From positions 1-14,598 of the forward strand of contig DATLBY010000003.1 of the NCBI GenBank assembly GCA_035526665.1: a DNA stretch of 14,598 bases, read 5' to 3'. The notes beneath the pieces are model-generated. The model saw nothing but the letters and a program-made list of their open reading frames with translations, ran no database searches and had not been told where the DNA came from. Numbering within the stretch: position 1 is the stretch's first letter; every line of letters begins with the position of its first letter. The stretch is from DATLBY01 sp035526665. GTDB taxonomy: Bacteria > Acidobacteriota > Terriglobia > Bryobacterales > Bryobacteraceae. This document shows positions 7,120 through 14,598 of this stretch, piece after piece. A program made the position numbers and the translations under genes.

Positions 7120-7800
7120 ATGTTCGACTACAAATCGGAGTTCCAAGGCAAGCACGCCCTGATTACGGGCGGGTCCACCGGCATCGGAAGCGCGATCGCC
7201 GCTGGATTTACCCAAGTAGGTGTTCAGGTGATCGCGCCGGATCTCGCGGCGCTGGACGTAACCTCACAGCCCCAGGTGGACCAACTAATTGGATCACTGG
7301 AGAACCTCGACATACTCATTAATTGCGCCGGCATCATAGTGCGCGATGAGGAGTACAGCATGTCCACTTTTCAACAGGTCCTGGATGTGAATCTCCGCGG
7401 GACCATGAGACTCTGCGTGGCCGCGAAGCCGTTGCTGGCAAGAAGCCGGGGATGCATTGTGAATACGGCTTCGCTGTTAAGCACCTTCGGCGGACCGCGC
7501 GTACCGGCCTACAGCGCGAGCAAAGGCGGAGTGGCGCAGCTCACCAAATCGCTCGCAATAGCCTGGGCGGCGGAGGGGATTCGCGTGAATGCCGTCGCGC
7601 CCGGGTGGATCGCAACCGCTTTCACGCAGGCTCTGCAGGACGATCCCGACCGGTCGGAACAGATTTTGAATCGCACGCCCATGCGGCGCTGGGGCCGTCC
7701 CGAGGATATCGCAGCGCCGGTGATATTCTTATGTTCTTCGGCGGCCTCTTTTATCACGGGCGCTATCATTCCCGTGGATGGCGGCTACTCGGCCGTATAG
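7120..7800 (+). CDS. Short-chain dehydrogenase/reductase (SDR)
   Basis: Classical SDR of 226 residues with a Rossmann fold. It has the cofactor loop TGGSTGIG (16-23), Asp41 at the end of the second beta strand, which favours NAD over NADP, NCAG (68-71), Asn91, catalytic Ser118, and YSASK with Tyr131 and Lys135. PGWIATAF and the C-terminal FITGAIIPVDGGYSAV are also typical. The protein is about 25 residues shorter than usual classical SDRs; the region after beta 2 is compressed, going straight from APDLAALDV to the next helix, but no catalytic part is lost. It is cytoplasmic and probably oxidises or reduces a small alcohol or ketone; the substrate cannot be read from sequence. It starts 27 nt from the divergent oxidase-like gene, with no clear Shine-Dalgarno, and ends 6 nt before the cupin gene. 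Confidence 0.92.
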   Translation: MFDYKSEFQGKHALITGGSTGIGSAIAAGFTQVGVQVIAPDLAALDVTSQPQVDQLIGSLENLDILINCAGIIVRDEEYSMSTFQQVLDVNLRGTMRLCVAAKPLLARSRGCIVNTASLLSTFGGPRVPAYSASKGGVAQLTKSLAIAWAAEGIRVNAVAPGWIATAFTQALQDDPDRSEQILNRTPMRRWGRPEDIAAPVIFLCSSAASFITGAIIPVDGGYSAV

Positions 7801-7806
7801 ACACTT

Positions 7807-8304
7807 ATGATTGGAAAATCCAGCGGCACCACGCATCCTTTCTCGCCCGCGCAAATTGTAGTTCCAGCGGTTCCCAACGACGAGCGGGTGTGGGTTCCGC
7901 AGGCGCCCGATGTCTCCTTTCGACCGCTCATGCTGAACACGCTGGCCGGCGGCTGGTGCAATCTCCTCCGGGTCCGCCGCTCGGGCGTCCTCAGCCGTCA
8001 CCGGCATCCCGCTCCCGTACACGGATTCGTAATTAAGGGCTCCTGGCGATACCTCGAACACGACTGGGTAGCACGCGCCGGAGATTACGTATTTGAGCCG
8101 CCCGGCGAGACGCATACCTTGACCGTCGACGCCGGCGTGGACGAGATGATCACTTTTTTCAACATCTCAGGCTGCATGTACTATGTGGACGAAGCGGACA
8201 GGAACATTGGCTATGAGGACGTCTTCACCAAGATCGACATGTGCCGGAAGCACTACACGGCATGCGGCCTGGGCGAAGCCTACGTAGACCAGTTCATCCG
8301 GTAG
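7807..8304 (+). CDS. Cupin protein, 2,4'-dihydroxyacetophenone dioxygenase-like
   Basis: Single-domain cupin of 165 residues. Cupin motif 1 is GVLSRHRHPAPVHGFVIKG (about 60-78) with His65 and His67; motif 2 is GDYVFEPPGETHTL (about 92-105) with His103. These are the likely iron ligands, with a nearby carboxylate or His72 as a possible fourth. The segments RSGVLSRHRHP, WRYLEHDW, DVFTKID and the QFIR ending are, from memory, characteristic of 2,4'-dihydroxyacetophenone dioxygenase and its relatives, which cleave the ketone carbon-carbon bond to give 4-hydroxybenzoate and formate. The true substrate may differ. There is no signal peptide, so it is cytoplasmic. It begins 6 nt after the SDR stop, so the two are almost certainly co-translated and may act on the same compound. 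Confidence 0.82.
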   Translation: MIGKSSGTTHPFSPAQIVVPAVPNDERVWVPQAPDVSFRPLMLNTLAGGWCNLLRVRRSGVLSRHRHPAPVHGFVIKGSWRYLEHDWVARAGDYVFEPPGETHTLTVDAGVDEMITFFNISGCMYYVDEADRNIGYEDVFTKIDMCRKHYTACGLGEAYVDQFIR

Positions 8305-8308
8305 CCCT

Positions 8309-8348
8309 CACAGCTTAATTTTAACGCTGTGCAAGCATTTGATAGCAT
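8309..8348 (+). promoter_or_regulatory. Palindrome overlapping a candidate promoter of the receptor gene
   Basis: CACAGC (8309-8314) and GCTGTG (8326-8331) form a perfect 6-bp inverted repeat, extended inwards by TTAA/TTAA with one bulged C. A possible -35 TTAACG (8321-8326) and -10 TAGCAT (8343-8348), 16 nt apart, each match the sigma70 consensus at 4 of 6 bases; a start near 8355 would leave about 30 nt of leader. The palindrome overlaps the -35 and so could be an operator. It could also be a hairpin ending the SDR-cupin transcript, but no U-run follows. The whole gap is 8305-8384. Confidence 0.35.
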
Positions 8349-8384
8349 CACTACATTCGGGGTTGGATGCTACCGGGAGGGTCC

Positions 8385-10079
8385 ATGTTGTTTCAACGGT
8401 TATTTTTTCTTCGATCGGCATTGATGGTATGGTGGCTCGCGGCAGCGATGCTGCCGGCGCACGCGCAGGAGACTCGCGGCGCCATTCAGGGCCGCGTGCT
8501 GGATAACAGCGGCGGCGCGATTGCCGGCGCCGAGGTCCGGGCTATTAATATCGCGACCGGAGTAGAGGTCACCGCCAAGAGCAATGAATCCGGGAATTAC
8601 GTGTTGCCCTACCTGCTCGCAGGCAATTACACGCTGCAGGCCCAGGCCGCGGGTTTCAAAAAATCGATCCGCGAGGGCATTGAGCTCCGCATCAACGACC
8701 GTGTAGACGTCAATATTGAACTGCAGGTGGGCGCCACCAGCGAATCCATCGAAGTGCGCGCCGACACGCCGCTTCTGGATACCGCGACGGCATCCCTGGG
8801 GCAGGTGGTGGACGAGCGGCGTATTACCGAACTTCCCACCTTTGGCGGCAGCGTGATGGTCCTGGTGCAACTCGCGCCGGGAGTCATCAATACCACCGAC
8901 ATGCGGCTCGCCAAGTCGGGCTCCTTTTCCATCAATAAGAACTCGCAGATTTCCACCGATGGAGCAGGCCAATACAACAATGAGTTCACGCTCGACGGCG
9001 TTTCCAACACTCAGGCCGAGGGCGGCTCAACCCGCGTCGGCTTTATTCCTCCCTCCGCCGCTGTCGCTGAGTTCAAGGTGCAGACCGCACCCTACGACGC
9101 GAGCGCCGGGCATACCGTTGGATCGGTGATCAATGTAAGCACGAAGAGCGGAACAAATCAGATTCGGGGTCAGGCGGAGTGGGCTTTACGCAATTCGATG
9201 TTCGACGCTCCCAACATTTTTCAGAATCGCTCCGGCCAGGGCATTCCACACTACACGGATAACCGTTGGGGCCTTGTTGCCGGCGGCCCCGTCGTGTTTC
9301 CGAAGCTCTACAACGGCCGGAACCGCACGTTTTGGTTCTATGGCTACGGCGGGAACAAGTTTGGTTCGCCCCAGTCGTTCTTGAGCACGGTGCCTACGGA
9401 AGCCATGCGGCGGGGAGATCTATCCGGGCTGTTGGCACTGGGGCCGCAGTATCAGATTTACGATCCCGCAACAACAGTGGCCGTGCCCGGCGGACGCTTC
9501 CAGCGCCAGCCTTTCGCCGGCAACATCATCCCGCCCAGCAGGCTGGATCCGGTGGCCCAGAAGATCCTGGCCTACTGGCCCCTGCCGAACCAGCCGGGGA
9601 ATCGCGACTTCAGCAGCAACTACTTCTATACGCCTTCGGCCAAGGAAGAGACATGGGATCATCTGGCACGCTTCGATCACGCCTTCAATTCCAACCACCG
9701 TATGTTTATTCGCATGCATAAGGATTTTTGGGAAGAGAACAAGAACCATACGTTCCCCAATACCCCCGCTGTAGGCATCATCCTGAACCGCCATAACAAG
9801 GGCATGGCCTTTGACGATGTTTACGTCATCAACCCCGCCTTCCTGTTCAATTTTCGTTATGGCCTCGAATTTGGCGACTTCATCGAACGGCGTGGCAGCC
9901 GCGGCTTCGATCTCAGTTCGCTGGGCTTCTCTCCCCAGTTGGCCGGATTAGTGGACAAAGAGCTCGCTACCTTTCCGAATGTGCAGGTCGGCAATCTTAC
10001 CCAACTGGGCAACTGGGAAAGCGGCGATGGCGGAACGTCATCCTTAACCCACGCGTTCGCGGGCACGTTACTCGCCTGA
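8385..10079 (+). CDS. TonB-dependent-receptor-like protein, N-terminal part of a frameshifted gene
   Basis: Outer-membrane receptor/transporter half. I choose the ATG at 8385 over the one at 8367 because GGGAGG lies at 8375-8380 and it gives a clean signal peptide (MLFQRLFFLRSALMVWWL, cleavage after PAHA). A carboxypeptidase-regulatory-like beta domain follows (TRGAIQGRVLDNSGG, YTLQAQAAGFKK), about 25-110 of the mature numbering, then a plug-like region (FTLDGVSNTQAEGG, GSVINVSTKSGTN) and the first barrel strands (WALRNSMFDAPNIF, NRTFWFYGYGGN). This resembles the Oar-like receptors that are abundant in Acidobacteriota. The frame ends abruptly at TGA 10077-10079, just after FAGTL, where homologous-looking sequence continues in another frame. 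If the gene is really broken the product would be a truncated barrel and non-functional; a one-base assembly error is the alternative. Confidence 0.85.
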   Translation: MLFQRLFFLRSALMVWWLAAAMLPAHAQETRGAIQGRVLDNSGGAIAGAEVRAINIATGVEVTAKSNESGNYVLPYLLAGNYTLQAQAAGFKKSIREGIELRINDRVDVNIELQVGATSESIEVRADTPLLDTATASLGQVVDERRITELPTFGGSVMVLVQLAPGVINTTDMRLAKSGSFSINKNSQISTDGAGQYNNEFTLDGVSNTQAEGGSTRVGFIPPSAAVAEFKVQTAPYDASAGHTVGSVINVSTKSGTNQIRGQAEWALRNSMFDAPNIFQNRSGQGIPHYTDNRWGLVAGGPVVFPKLYNGRNRTFWFYGYGGNKFGSPQSFLSTVPTEAMRRGDLSGLLALGPQYQIYDPATTVAVPGGRFQRQPFAGNIIPPSRLDPVAQKILAYWPLPNQPGNRDFSSNYFYTPSAKEETWDHLARFDHAFNSNHRMFIRMHKDFWEENKNHTFPNTPAVGIILNRHNKGMAFDDVYVINPAFLFNFRYGLEFGDFIERRGSRGFDLSSLGFSPQLAGLVDKELATFPNVQVGNLTQLGNWESGDGGTSSLTHAFAGTLLA

Positions 10080-11872
10080 TTGGAAACCATAACCTGCGTT
10101 TTGGTTCCGATTTCCGCGTCTACCGTCAGAACCTGCACCGCTTTCCGCTCGACACGGCTCCGCAACTCGTGTTCTCGAATACGTACACCCGTGGTCCGCT
10201 GGATAGTTCCGCCGCGCCTACCGTCGGCGGTGAGCTGGCTTCGTTTCTCCTGGGCATTCCCGGCGGAGAGCTGGACCGCACCGCGAGTTATGCGCAGCAG
10301 GACAAGTGGTTCGGAGTTTTCATTCAGGATGATCTGAAACTAACCTCCAGGCTGACGGTCAACCTCGGCTTGCGTTACGAATACGAGACTCCGGTGACCG
10401 AGCGATACAATCGCTCGGTCGCCCATTTTGCCTTCGATCAGGCGAGTCCGATTGCAGCCCAGGCCCAGGCAAACTACGCACGAAATCAGATTCCGGAGCT
10501 TGCCGTCAGTCAATTCAAGGTGATGGGAGGGTTAAACTTTGCCGGCGCGGACGGCAATCCCCGGACCTATTGGAAATCAGACAAGTTGGATTTTATGCCG
10601 CGCTTCGGGCTCACCTATCAACTCTTCCAGCGCACAACAGTCCGCGGCGGTTATGGAGTTTTCTTCGACACGGTCGGAGTGAATAAGACGGGCGGATTGC
10701 AAACCGGTTTCAGCCAGGCTACGCCGATTCAGCCTTCGCTGGATAGCGGCTTGAGCTTTGTCGCCACCACCGCCAATCCGCTGCCATCCGGATTGCTGGC
10801 TCCCCGAGGCGCCGCCGGCGGGCTTTCCACGAATCTCGGCCAAGCCGTCACTTTCTACCCGGCTGAGCGCAAGCGAGCCTATATGCAGCGCTGGTCATTA
10901 GGTTTGCAGCAGGAGCTGCCGGGTCAATTCCTGGTGGAGGCAACCTATGTGGGCAATCGCGGCACACGCATCGGCATCAATCACCAGCTGGATAATACTC
11001 CGGCGCAATATCTCAGCACCAGCCGGACGCGCGATACACAGACCATTAATTTCCTGAACCAGTCGTTTCCTAATCCTTTTCTAGGAACTAACCCCATCTA
11101 TACAACCAACATCACTCGCGCGAATCTGTTGCGTCCGTGGCCTCAATTCACTGGAGTGACGGTAGAGCAGCCGATCGGCTACACCTGGTATCACGCCCTG
11201 CAAGCACGAGTCGAGAAGCGATTCTCCCACGATTACACCCTGCAGTTGTCCTATACCTGGGCCAAAGCCATGCAGGCCACGGAATTCCTGAACCCTACCG
11301 ATACGGCGCCGTACCGTTCCATCTCCGATCTCGACCGCACCCATCGCGTGGTCGTAAGCGGCATTTGGGATCTGCCGTTTGGAAGGAGCAGGCGTTTTGG
11401 CGGCCAGCTCCCCCGGCCAGTAGACTTCTTTGTGGGCGGGTGGCAATTGAACGGCGTGGTGCAGCGGCAGAGCGGCGCTCCGTTGGGCTTCGGCGATGTC
11501 TGGACGCTGTTCACGGGCAATCCAGAGGATGTGGTCCTGCCCAAGGACAAGCGCAGCGTGGATCACTGGTTTAACGTCAACGCCGGGTTCAACCGCAACT
11601 CCGGCGACGCCCTCGCGAATAATATCCGCGTATCTCCCCTGCGCTTCAGCGGCGTCCGCGGCGATGGCCAGGCGCGATGGGACTTCTCGCTGATCAAAAA
11701 GTTCCCGATCACGGAAAGCGTCCAGATGCAGTTTCGCGCCGAGTGCATCAATGCTTTGAATCACCCGAATCTGTTTGTACCGAATACGACCGTAACGAGT
11801 GCGGCATTCGGAACCAGCAGCAATCAGGACGTTCCACGCCTCTGGCAGATGTCTCTTACATTGAAGTTCTGA
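10070..11872 (+). pseudogene. TonB-dependent-receptor-like protein, C-terminal barrel part after frameshift
   Basis: Continuation of the receptor in a different frame. Reading from 10070, TRLIGNHNLRFGSDFR joins directly onto FAGTL of the first part, and the join needs one extra base; the repaired gene 8385-11872 would encode about 1162 residues, normal for large Oar-like receptors. Barrel features include FIQDDLKLTSRLTVNLGLRY, FMPRFGLTYQLFQ, GGYGVFFD, YMQRWSLGLQQELPG, YVGNRGTRI, LQLSYTWAKAM, and the C-terminal MSLTLKF, whose last Phe is the usual recognition residue for outer-membrane insertion. A GTG at 10169 could open a shorter protein of 567 residues, but it would lack signal peptide and plug. 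Overlap by 1 nt is absent: the next gene begins 1 nt after this stop. Confidence 0.8.
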
Positions 11873-11873
11873 C

Positions 11874-14147
11874 ATGAAGAATCGAATACTGGCAGTTTTT
11901 TTTGGTGTGCTCTCGCTGGCGGCGGGACAACCCGCAGCCCCTCCTCCCGCGAAATTGGTCGAGGCCGGACAGAAATCTTTCGCCGCGCACTGCTCGGCCT
12001 GTCATGGCGGGGACGCCGAGGGTACCGATATGGGTCCAACGCTCTCCGGCACGCGCCGGCTGCGTAGCCGGTCCCTACAACAGCTGCGCAACACCATCAG
12101 CCAGGGAATGCCTTCCGCGGGTATGCCCGCGTTCCACCTCCCCGGGCCGGAGCTCGACGCTCTTGCCGCGTTTGTCCGCTCGCTGAACGCCACGGCGGCG
12201 GAAAGCGGCGCGCCCGGAGATGCACTGGCCGGCCGTCAATTCTTTTTTGGCGCCGGGCGCTGCGACACCTGTCACATGGTCCGCGGCCGGGGGAAAGCCG
12301 TCGGTCCGGACCTGTCCAACGTGGGCCGCGAAATGACGCTGGGCGAAATTCGCCAAGTGTTGCGCGATCCCAGCTCGCGTGTGACTCCGGGATACGAAAT
12401 GGTCTCCGTCCAACTGCGCAATGGCACGACCGTGCGGGGCTTCGCCCGCGGTAGAACCAACTTCGACCTGCAGCTGCAAGGACTCGACGGCCGCTTCCAA
12501 ATGCTGCAGGAGCATCAGATCGCCGCTGTCCGCATCGAAAAGCAGTCGCTGATGAAGCCGGTGAACGCCAAACCGGAAGAACTGCGGGATTTAGTCGCCT
12601 ATCTCAGCAACATCCATCGCGTGGAGGAGAGTGCCCCGGCGCTTCCCTTCCCGGACGCCCCCGGCATCGACTTCGCGCGCATCAGCAATCCCAAGCCGGG
12701 CGACTGGCTTACCTATAACGGCACTCTGAGCGGCAACCGGTATAGCACTCTTAAACAGATCAACACCGCGAATGTGAAGGATCTCGGAGTGAAATGGATT
12801 TTTCCAGTGGACCACTTCGGCCTCGAAGTCACACCCGTCGTGGCGGACGGCGTGATGTACATTACCGGGCCCAATCAAGCCATCGCGCTGGACGCTTTGA
12901 CGGGCCGGCAGCTCTGGAAATATTCGCGCCCGCGCACGGCCGGACTGATTGGCGACGCCTCCCTGGGCACCAACCGCGGAGTTGCCATTTTGGGTGACAA
13001 GGTCTTCATGACCACCGACAACGCCCACCTGATCGCCCTCAATCGCGTTACCGGCAGCCTGGTGTGGGATGTTTACATGCCGGACGAGCCGATGCACTAC
13101 GGCTCCACGGTGGCGCCCCTGGCCGTAAAGGACACCATCGTAGCTGGTGTTTCGGGCGGCGACCGTGGCATTCGCGGCTTTCTCTCCTGCTATAAGGCAT
13201 CCACGGGAGAGCGTTTGTGGCGGCACTGGACCATTCCGTTCAAGGGCGATCCTGGAGCCGAGACGTGGGAAGGATCACAGCCCATCTTCGGCGGTGGCGC
13301 GACCTGGCTGACGGGCGCATTCGATCCTGCGAGCGACACACTCTACTGGCCCACCGGGAACCCGTTTCCCGATTCCGACGACAAGGATCGCGGTGGCGAT
13401 AATCTCTTCACTAACTGCATTCTGGCCTTGGACCCGCAGACGGGCAAGTTGAAGTGGCACTATCAATTCACGCCGCACGATGTGCACGACTGGGATGCGA
13501 CCGAGCCGCCCTTGCTGGTGGACACGAAATACGCAGGCAAAGATCGGAAGCTGCTGCTGCACGCCGACCGGAACGGCTTCTTTTACGTACTCGACCGCAC
13601 CAACGGGAAAGTGTTGCTCGCACAGCCCTTTGGAACGCGGCAGACGTGGACACAGGGCATTGGGCCGGATGGCCGCCCGCTGCCGCCTCCCGCCGTGGAA
13701 TCCCCGCTGGACTGCCCCTCGGACGCCGCTAATTGGGATTCGGCTGCGTACAGTCCCGTGACGCGGCTCTTCTACGTGCTCACCATGGAGCAATGCAGGG
13801 CCCGCCGTACCGGCAACTGGAAGAACGCCCAGGAGAGGGTGCCTACGACGGAAAAACTTCTGCGGGCAATCAATATCGACACGGGGAAAGTCACTTGGGA
13901 GATTCCGTTCATTGGATCCGTGTATCCCAAAACCTGGCCTGGTGTAATGGCGACGGCGGGCGGTCTGGTCTTCTACGGCGACCCCAACGGCGCATTCGCG
14001 GCCGCGGATGAACGCAATGGAAAGACGCTCTGGCACTTCCCCACAAACGTTTACATGAAAGCCTCGCCGATGACCTTCGCGGTGGGCGGCAAGCAATTCG
14101 TGGCCACAGTGGCAGGGCCCAATATAGTGTGCTTCGGCTTGCCGTAA
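11874..14147 (+). CDS. Cytochrome c/PQQ-dependent dehydrogenase fusion
   Basis: Periplasmic quinohemoprotein of 757 residues with a signal peptide (MKNRILAVFFGVLSLAAG). A first cytochrome c domain at about 25-105 has CSACH (40-44) and Met84 as likely axial ligand. A second heme domain at about 115-248 has CDTCH (130-134), then LRNGTTVRGF and SLMKP, which looks like the putative heme-binding domain TIGR02603. The PQQ beta-propeller follows at about 275-757. In it are TGNP (Asn496), PHDVHDWD with likely catalytic Asp539 and Asp541 two residues on, and HADRNGFFYVLDR with Arg566. Two deviations from methanol dehydrogenase: SGGD (Asp430) stands where SGAE has its metal-binding Glu, and the adjacent Cys-Cys pair is absent. 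The enzyme should oxidise an alcohol or sugar and pass electrons through its own hemes; the substrate is unknown. It starts 1 nt after the receptor stop, implying coupling. Confidence 0.92.
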   Translation: MKNRILAVFFGVLSLAAGQPAAPPPAKLVEAGQKSFAAHCSACHGGDAEGTDMGPTLSGTRRLRSRSLQQLRNTISQGMPSAGMPAFHLPGPELDALAAFVRSLNATAAESGAPGDALAGRQFFFGAGRCDTCHMVRGRGKAVGPDLSNVGREMTLGEIRQVLRDPSSRVTPGYEMVSVQLRNGTTVRGFARGRTNFDLQLQGLDGRFQMLQEHQIAAVRIEKQSLMKPVNAKPEELRDLVAYLSNIHRVEESAPALPFPDAPGIDFARISNPKPGDWLTYNGTLSGNRYSTLKQINTANVKDLGVKWIFPVDHFGLEVTPVVADGVMYITGPNQAIALDALTGRQLWKYSRPRTAGLIGDASLGTNRGVAILGDKVFMTTDNAHLIALNRVTGSLVWDVYMPDEPMHYGSTVAPLAVKDTIVAGVSGGDRGIRGFLSCYKASTGERLWRHWTIPFKGDPGAETWEGSQPIFGGGATWLTGAFDPASDTLYWPTGNPFPDSDDKDRGGDNLFTNCILALDPQTGKLKWHYQFTPHDVHDWDATEPPLLVDTKYAGKDRKLLLHADRNGFFYVLDRTNGKVLLAQPFGTRQTWTQGIGPDGRPLPPPAVESPLDCPSDAANWDSAAYSPVTRLFYVLTMEQCRARRTGNWKNAQERVPTTEKLLRAINIDTGKVTWEIPFIGSVYPKTWPGVMATAGGLVFYGDPNGAFAAADERNGKTLWHFPTNVYMKASPMTFAVGGKQFVATVAGPNIVCFGLP

Positions 14148-14161
14148 GGGAAGACAACCGT

Positions 14162-14598
14162 ATGACGAACTTTACTCGCCGTAATTTCAGCAAGACTGCC
14201 GCAGCCATCACCGCGGCCAGTTACTCACGCATCCTGGGCGCAAACGATCGCGTCCGAATGGGTTATATCGGGGTCGGAAATCGCGGCGACCAGGTGCATG
14301 ACGCGTTTCTCGAATTTGGTGACAATGAGACCGTCGCGGTCTGCGATCTGCGCGACGACTACATGGATTTTGCGGTCCGCAAATCGCGGGCTCATCCGGC
14401 AAAATATAAGGATTACCACGCGCTCCTCGGGGATAAGAACGTGGATGCGGTCGCCATCGCATCGCCGGATCACTGGCACGCTTTGATGTTTATCGACGCC
14501 TGCCACGCAGGCAAGGACGTTTACGTGGAGAAGCCGCTGTCGCTCACCGTCGTCGAGGGGCGGAAGATGGTGGAAGCGGCGGAGAAGAATCATCGCGT
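14162..14598 (+). CDS. Tat-exported Gfo/Idh/MocA family oxidoreductase, C-terminus cut by window edge
   Basis: The first 145 residues of an NAD(P)-dependent oxidoreductase, open to the right edge. The start is the ATG at 14162, 14 nt after the PQQ dehydrogenase stop, with a purine-rich AAGGGAAG before it. A Tat signal is present: TRRNFSKTAAAITAAS at 5-20. The Rossmann glycine motif GVGNRG is at 37-42, VCDLRD at 60-65 follows the second beta strand, DHWHA at 103-107 is typical of family members acting on sugars, and EKPLS at 123-127 carries the family's conserved lysine and proline. Members with Tat signals are frequent in Acidobacteriota and Planctomycetota, where they probably carry tightly bound cofactor into the periplasm. 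Same strand and close spacing suggest co-transcription with the PQQ enzyme and a shared carbohydrate or related substrate. Confidence 0.9.
   Translation, partial: MTNFTRRNFSKTAAAITAASYSRILGANDRVRMGYIGVGNRGDQVHDAFLEFGDNETVAVCDLRDDYMDFAVRKSRAHPAKYKDYHALLGDKNVDAVAIASPDHWHALMFIDACHAGKDVYVEKPLSLTVVEGRKMVEAAEKNHR

Noticed and set aside
7093..7215. 41-residue N-terminal extension of the subunit III-like reading frame
   Set aside because: It would be antisense to the first 32 codons of the SDR gene, has no membrane or family features, and a natural ATG exists at 7092.
8367..8384. Upstream ATG at 8367 for the receptor gene
   Set aside because: It has no good ribosome binding site; the ATG at 8385 follows GGGAGG and begins directly with a standard signal peptide.
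10060..10079. Programmed -1 ribosomal frameshift in the receptor gene
   Set aside because: No slippery heptamer is present at the junction and I see no reason for such control in a barrel protein; mutation or assembly error is simpler.
10080..10337. Short open frame right after the receptor stop in the original frame
   Set aside because: Its translation has no barrel-like pattern; the true continuation lies in the other frame.
11081..11875. Open frame on the minus strand (264 codons) opposite the receptor C-terminal part
   Set aside because: No recognisable motifs; the plus strand has convincing barrel strands and a terminal Phe.
13275..14096. Long open frame on the minus strand (273 codons) opposite the PQQ dehydrogenase
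   Set aside because: Its translation is rich in Arg and Gly without family motifs, and the plus strand encodes a clear enzyme; a GC-rich shadow.

Overview
The window looks like chromosomal DNA of an acidobacterium, probably of the Bryobacter/Solibacter type. This rests on family content, not on a database search: a VWFA-type secreted protein of the kind recurrent in Acidobacteriota, a large receptor with an N-terminal carboxypeptidase-regulatory-like domain and an outer-membrane barrel, a cytochrome c/PQQ dehydrogenase fusion, and a Tat-exported Gfo/Idh/MocA oxidoreductase. The base composition is moderately GC-rich throughout, and nothing looks like a phage, transposon, CRISPR array, tRNA or rRNA.

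Left half, minus strand (1-5365): the start of a division and cell wall (dcw) cluster, transcribed right to left in the order mraZ, rsmH, ftsL-like, ftsI (with a PASTA domain) and murE, which runs off the left edge. Gaps are 9-27 nt, so this is one operon. Just before mraZ there are three TGG-headed repeats with an exact 10-bp period, directly downstream of a plausible sigma70 promoter. This is the arrangement expected for MraZ autoregulation.

Middle (5527-7092, minus strand): a cytochrome c oxidase subunit III-like membrane protein followed after 9 nt by a secreted VWFA protein. They lie upstream of the dcw promoter.

Right half, plus strand (7120-14598): an SDR dehydrogenase and a cupin dioxygenase-like protein 6 nt apart, then a palindrome and possible promoter, a TonB-dependent-receptor-like gene split by a one-base frameshift near 10068-10070, a cytochrome c/PQQ dehydrogenase starting 1 nt after the receptor stop, and the start of a Tat-exported Gfo/Idh/MocA oxidoreductase cut by the right edge. 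The order suggests an uptake-and-oxidation locus: outer-membrane import, periplasmic PQQ oxidation feeding electrons into cytochrome c, and further oxidoreductases. The cupin resembles 2,4'-dihydroxyacetophenone dioxygenase, so an aromatic ketone or alcohol substrate is possible but unproven.

I found no clearly new system. The points most worth a second look are the frameshifted receptor, the MraZ-box array, the altered metal-site residues of the PQQ enzyme, and the SDR-cupin pair beside them.
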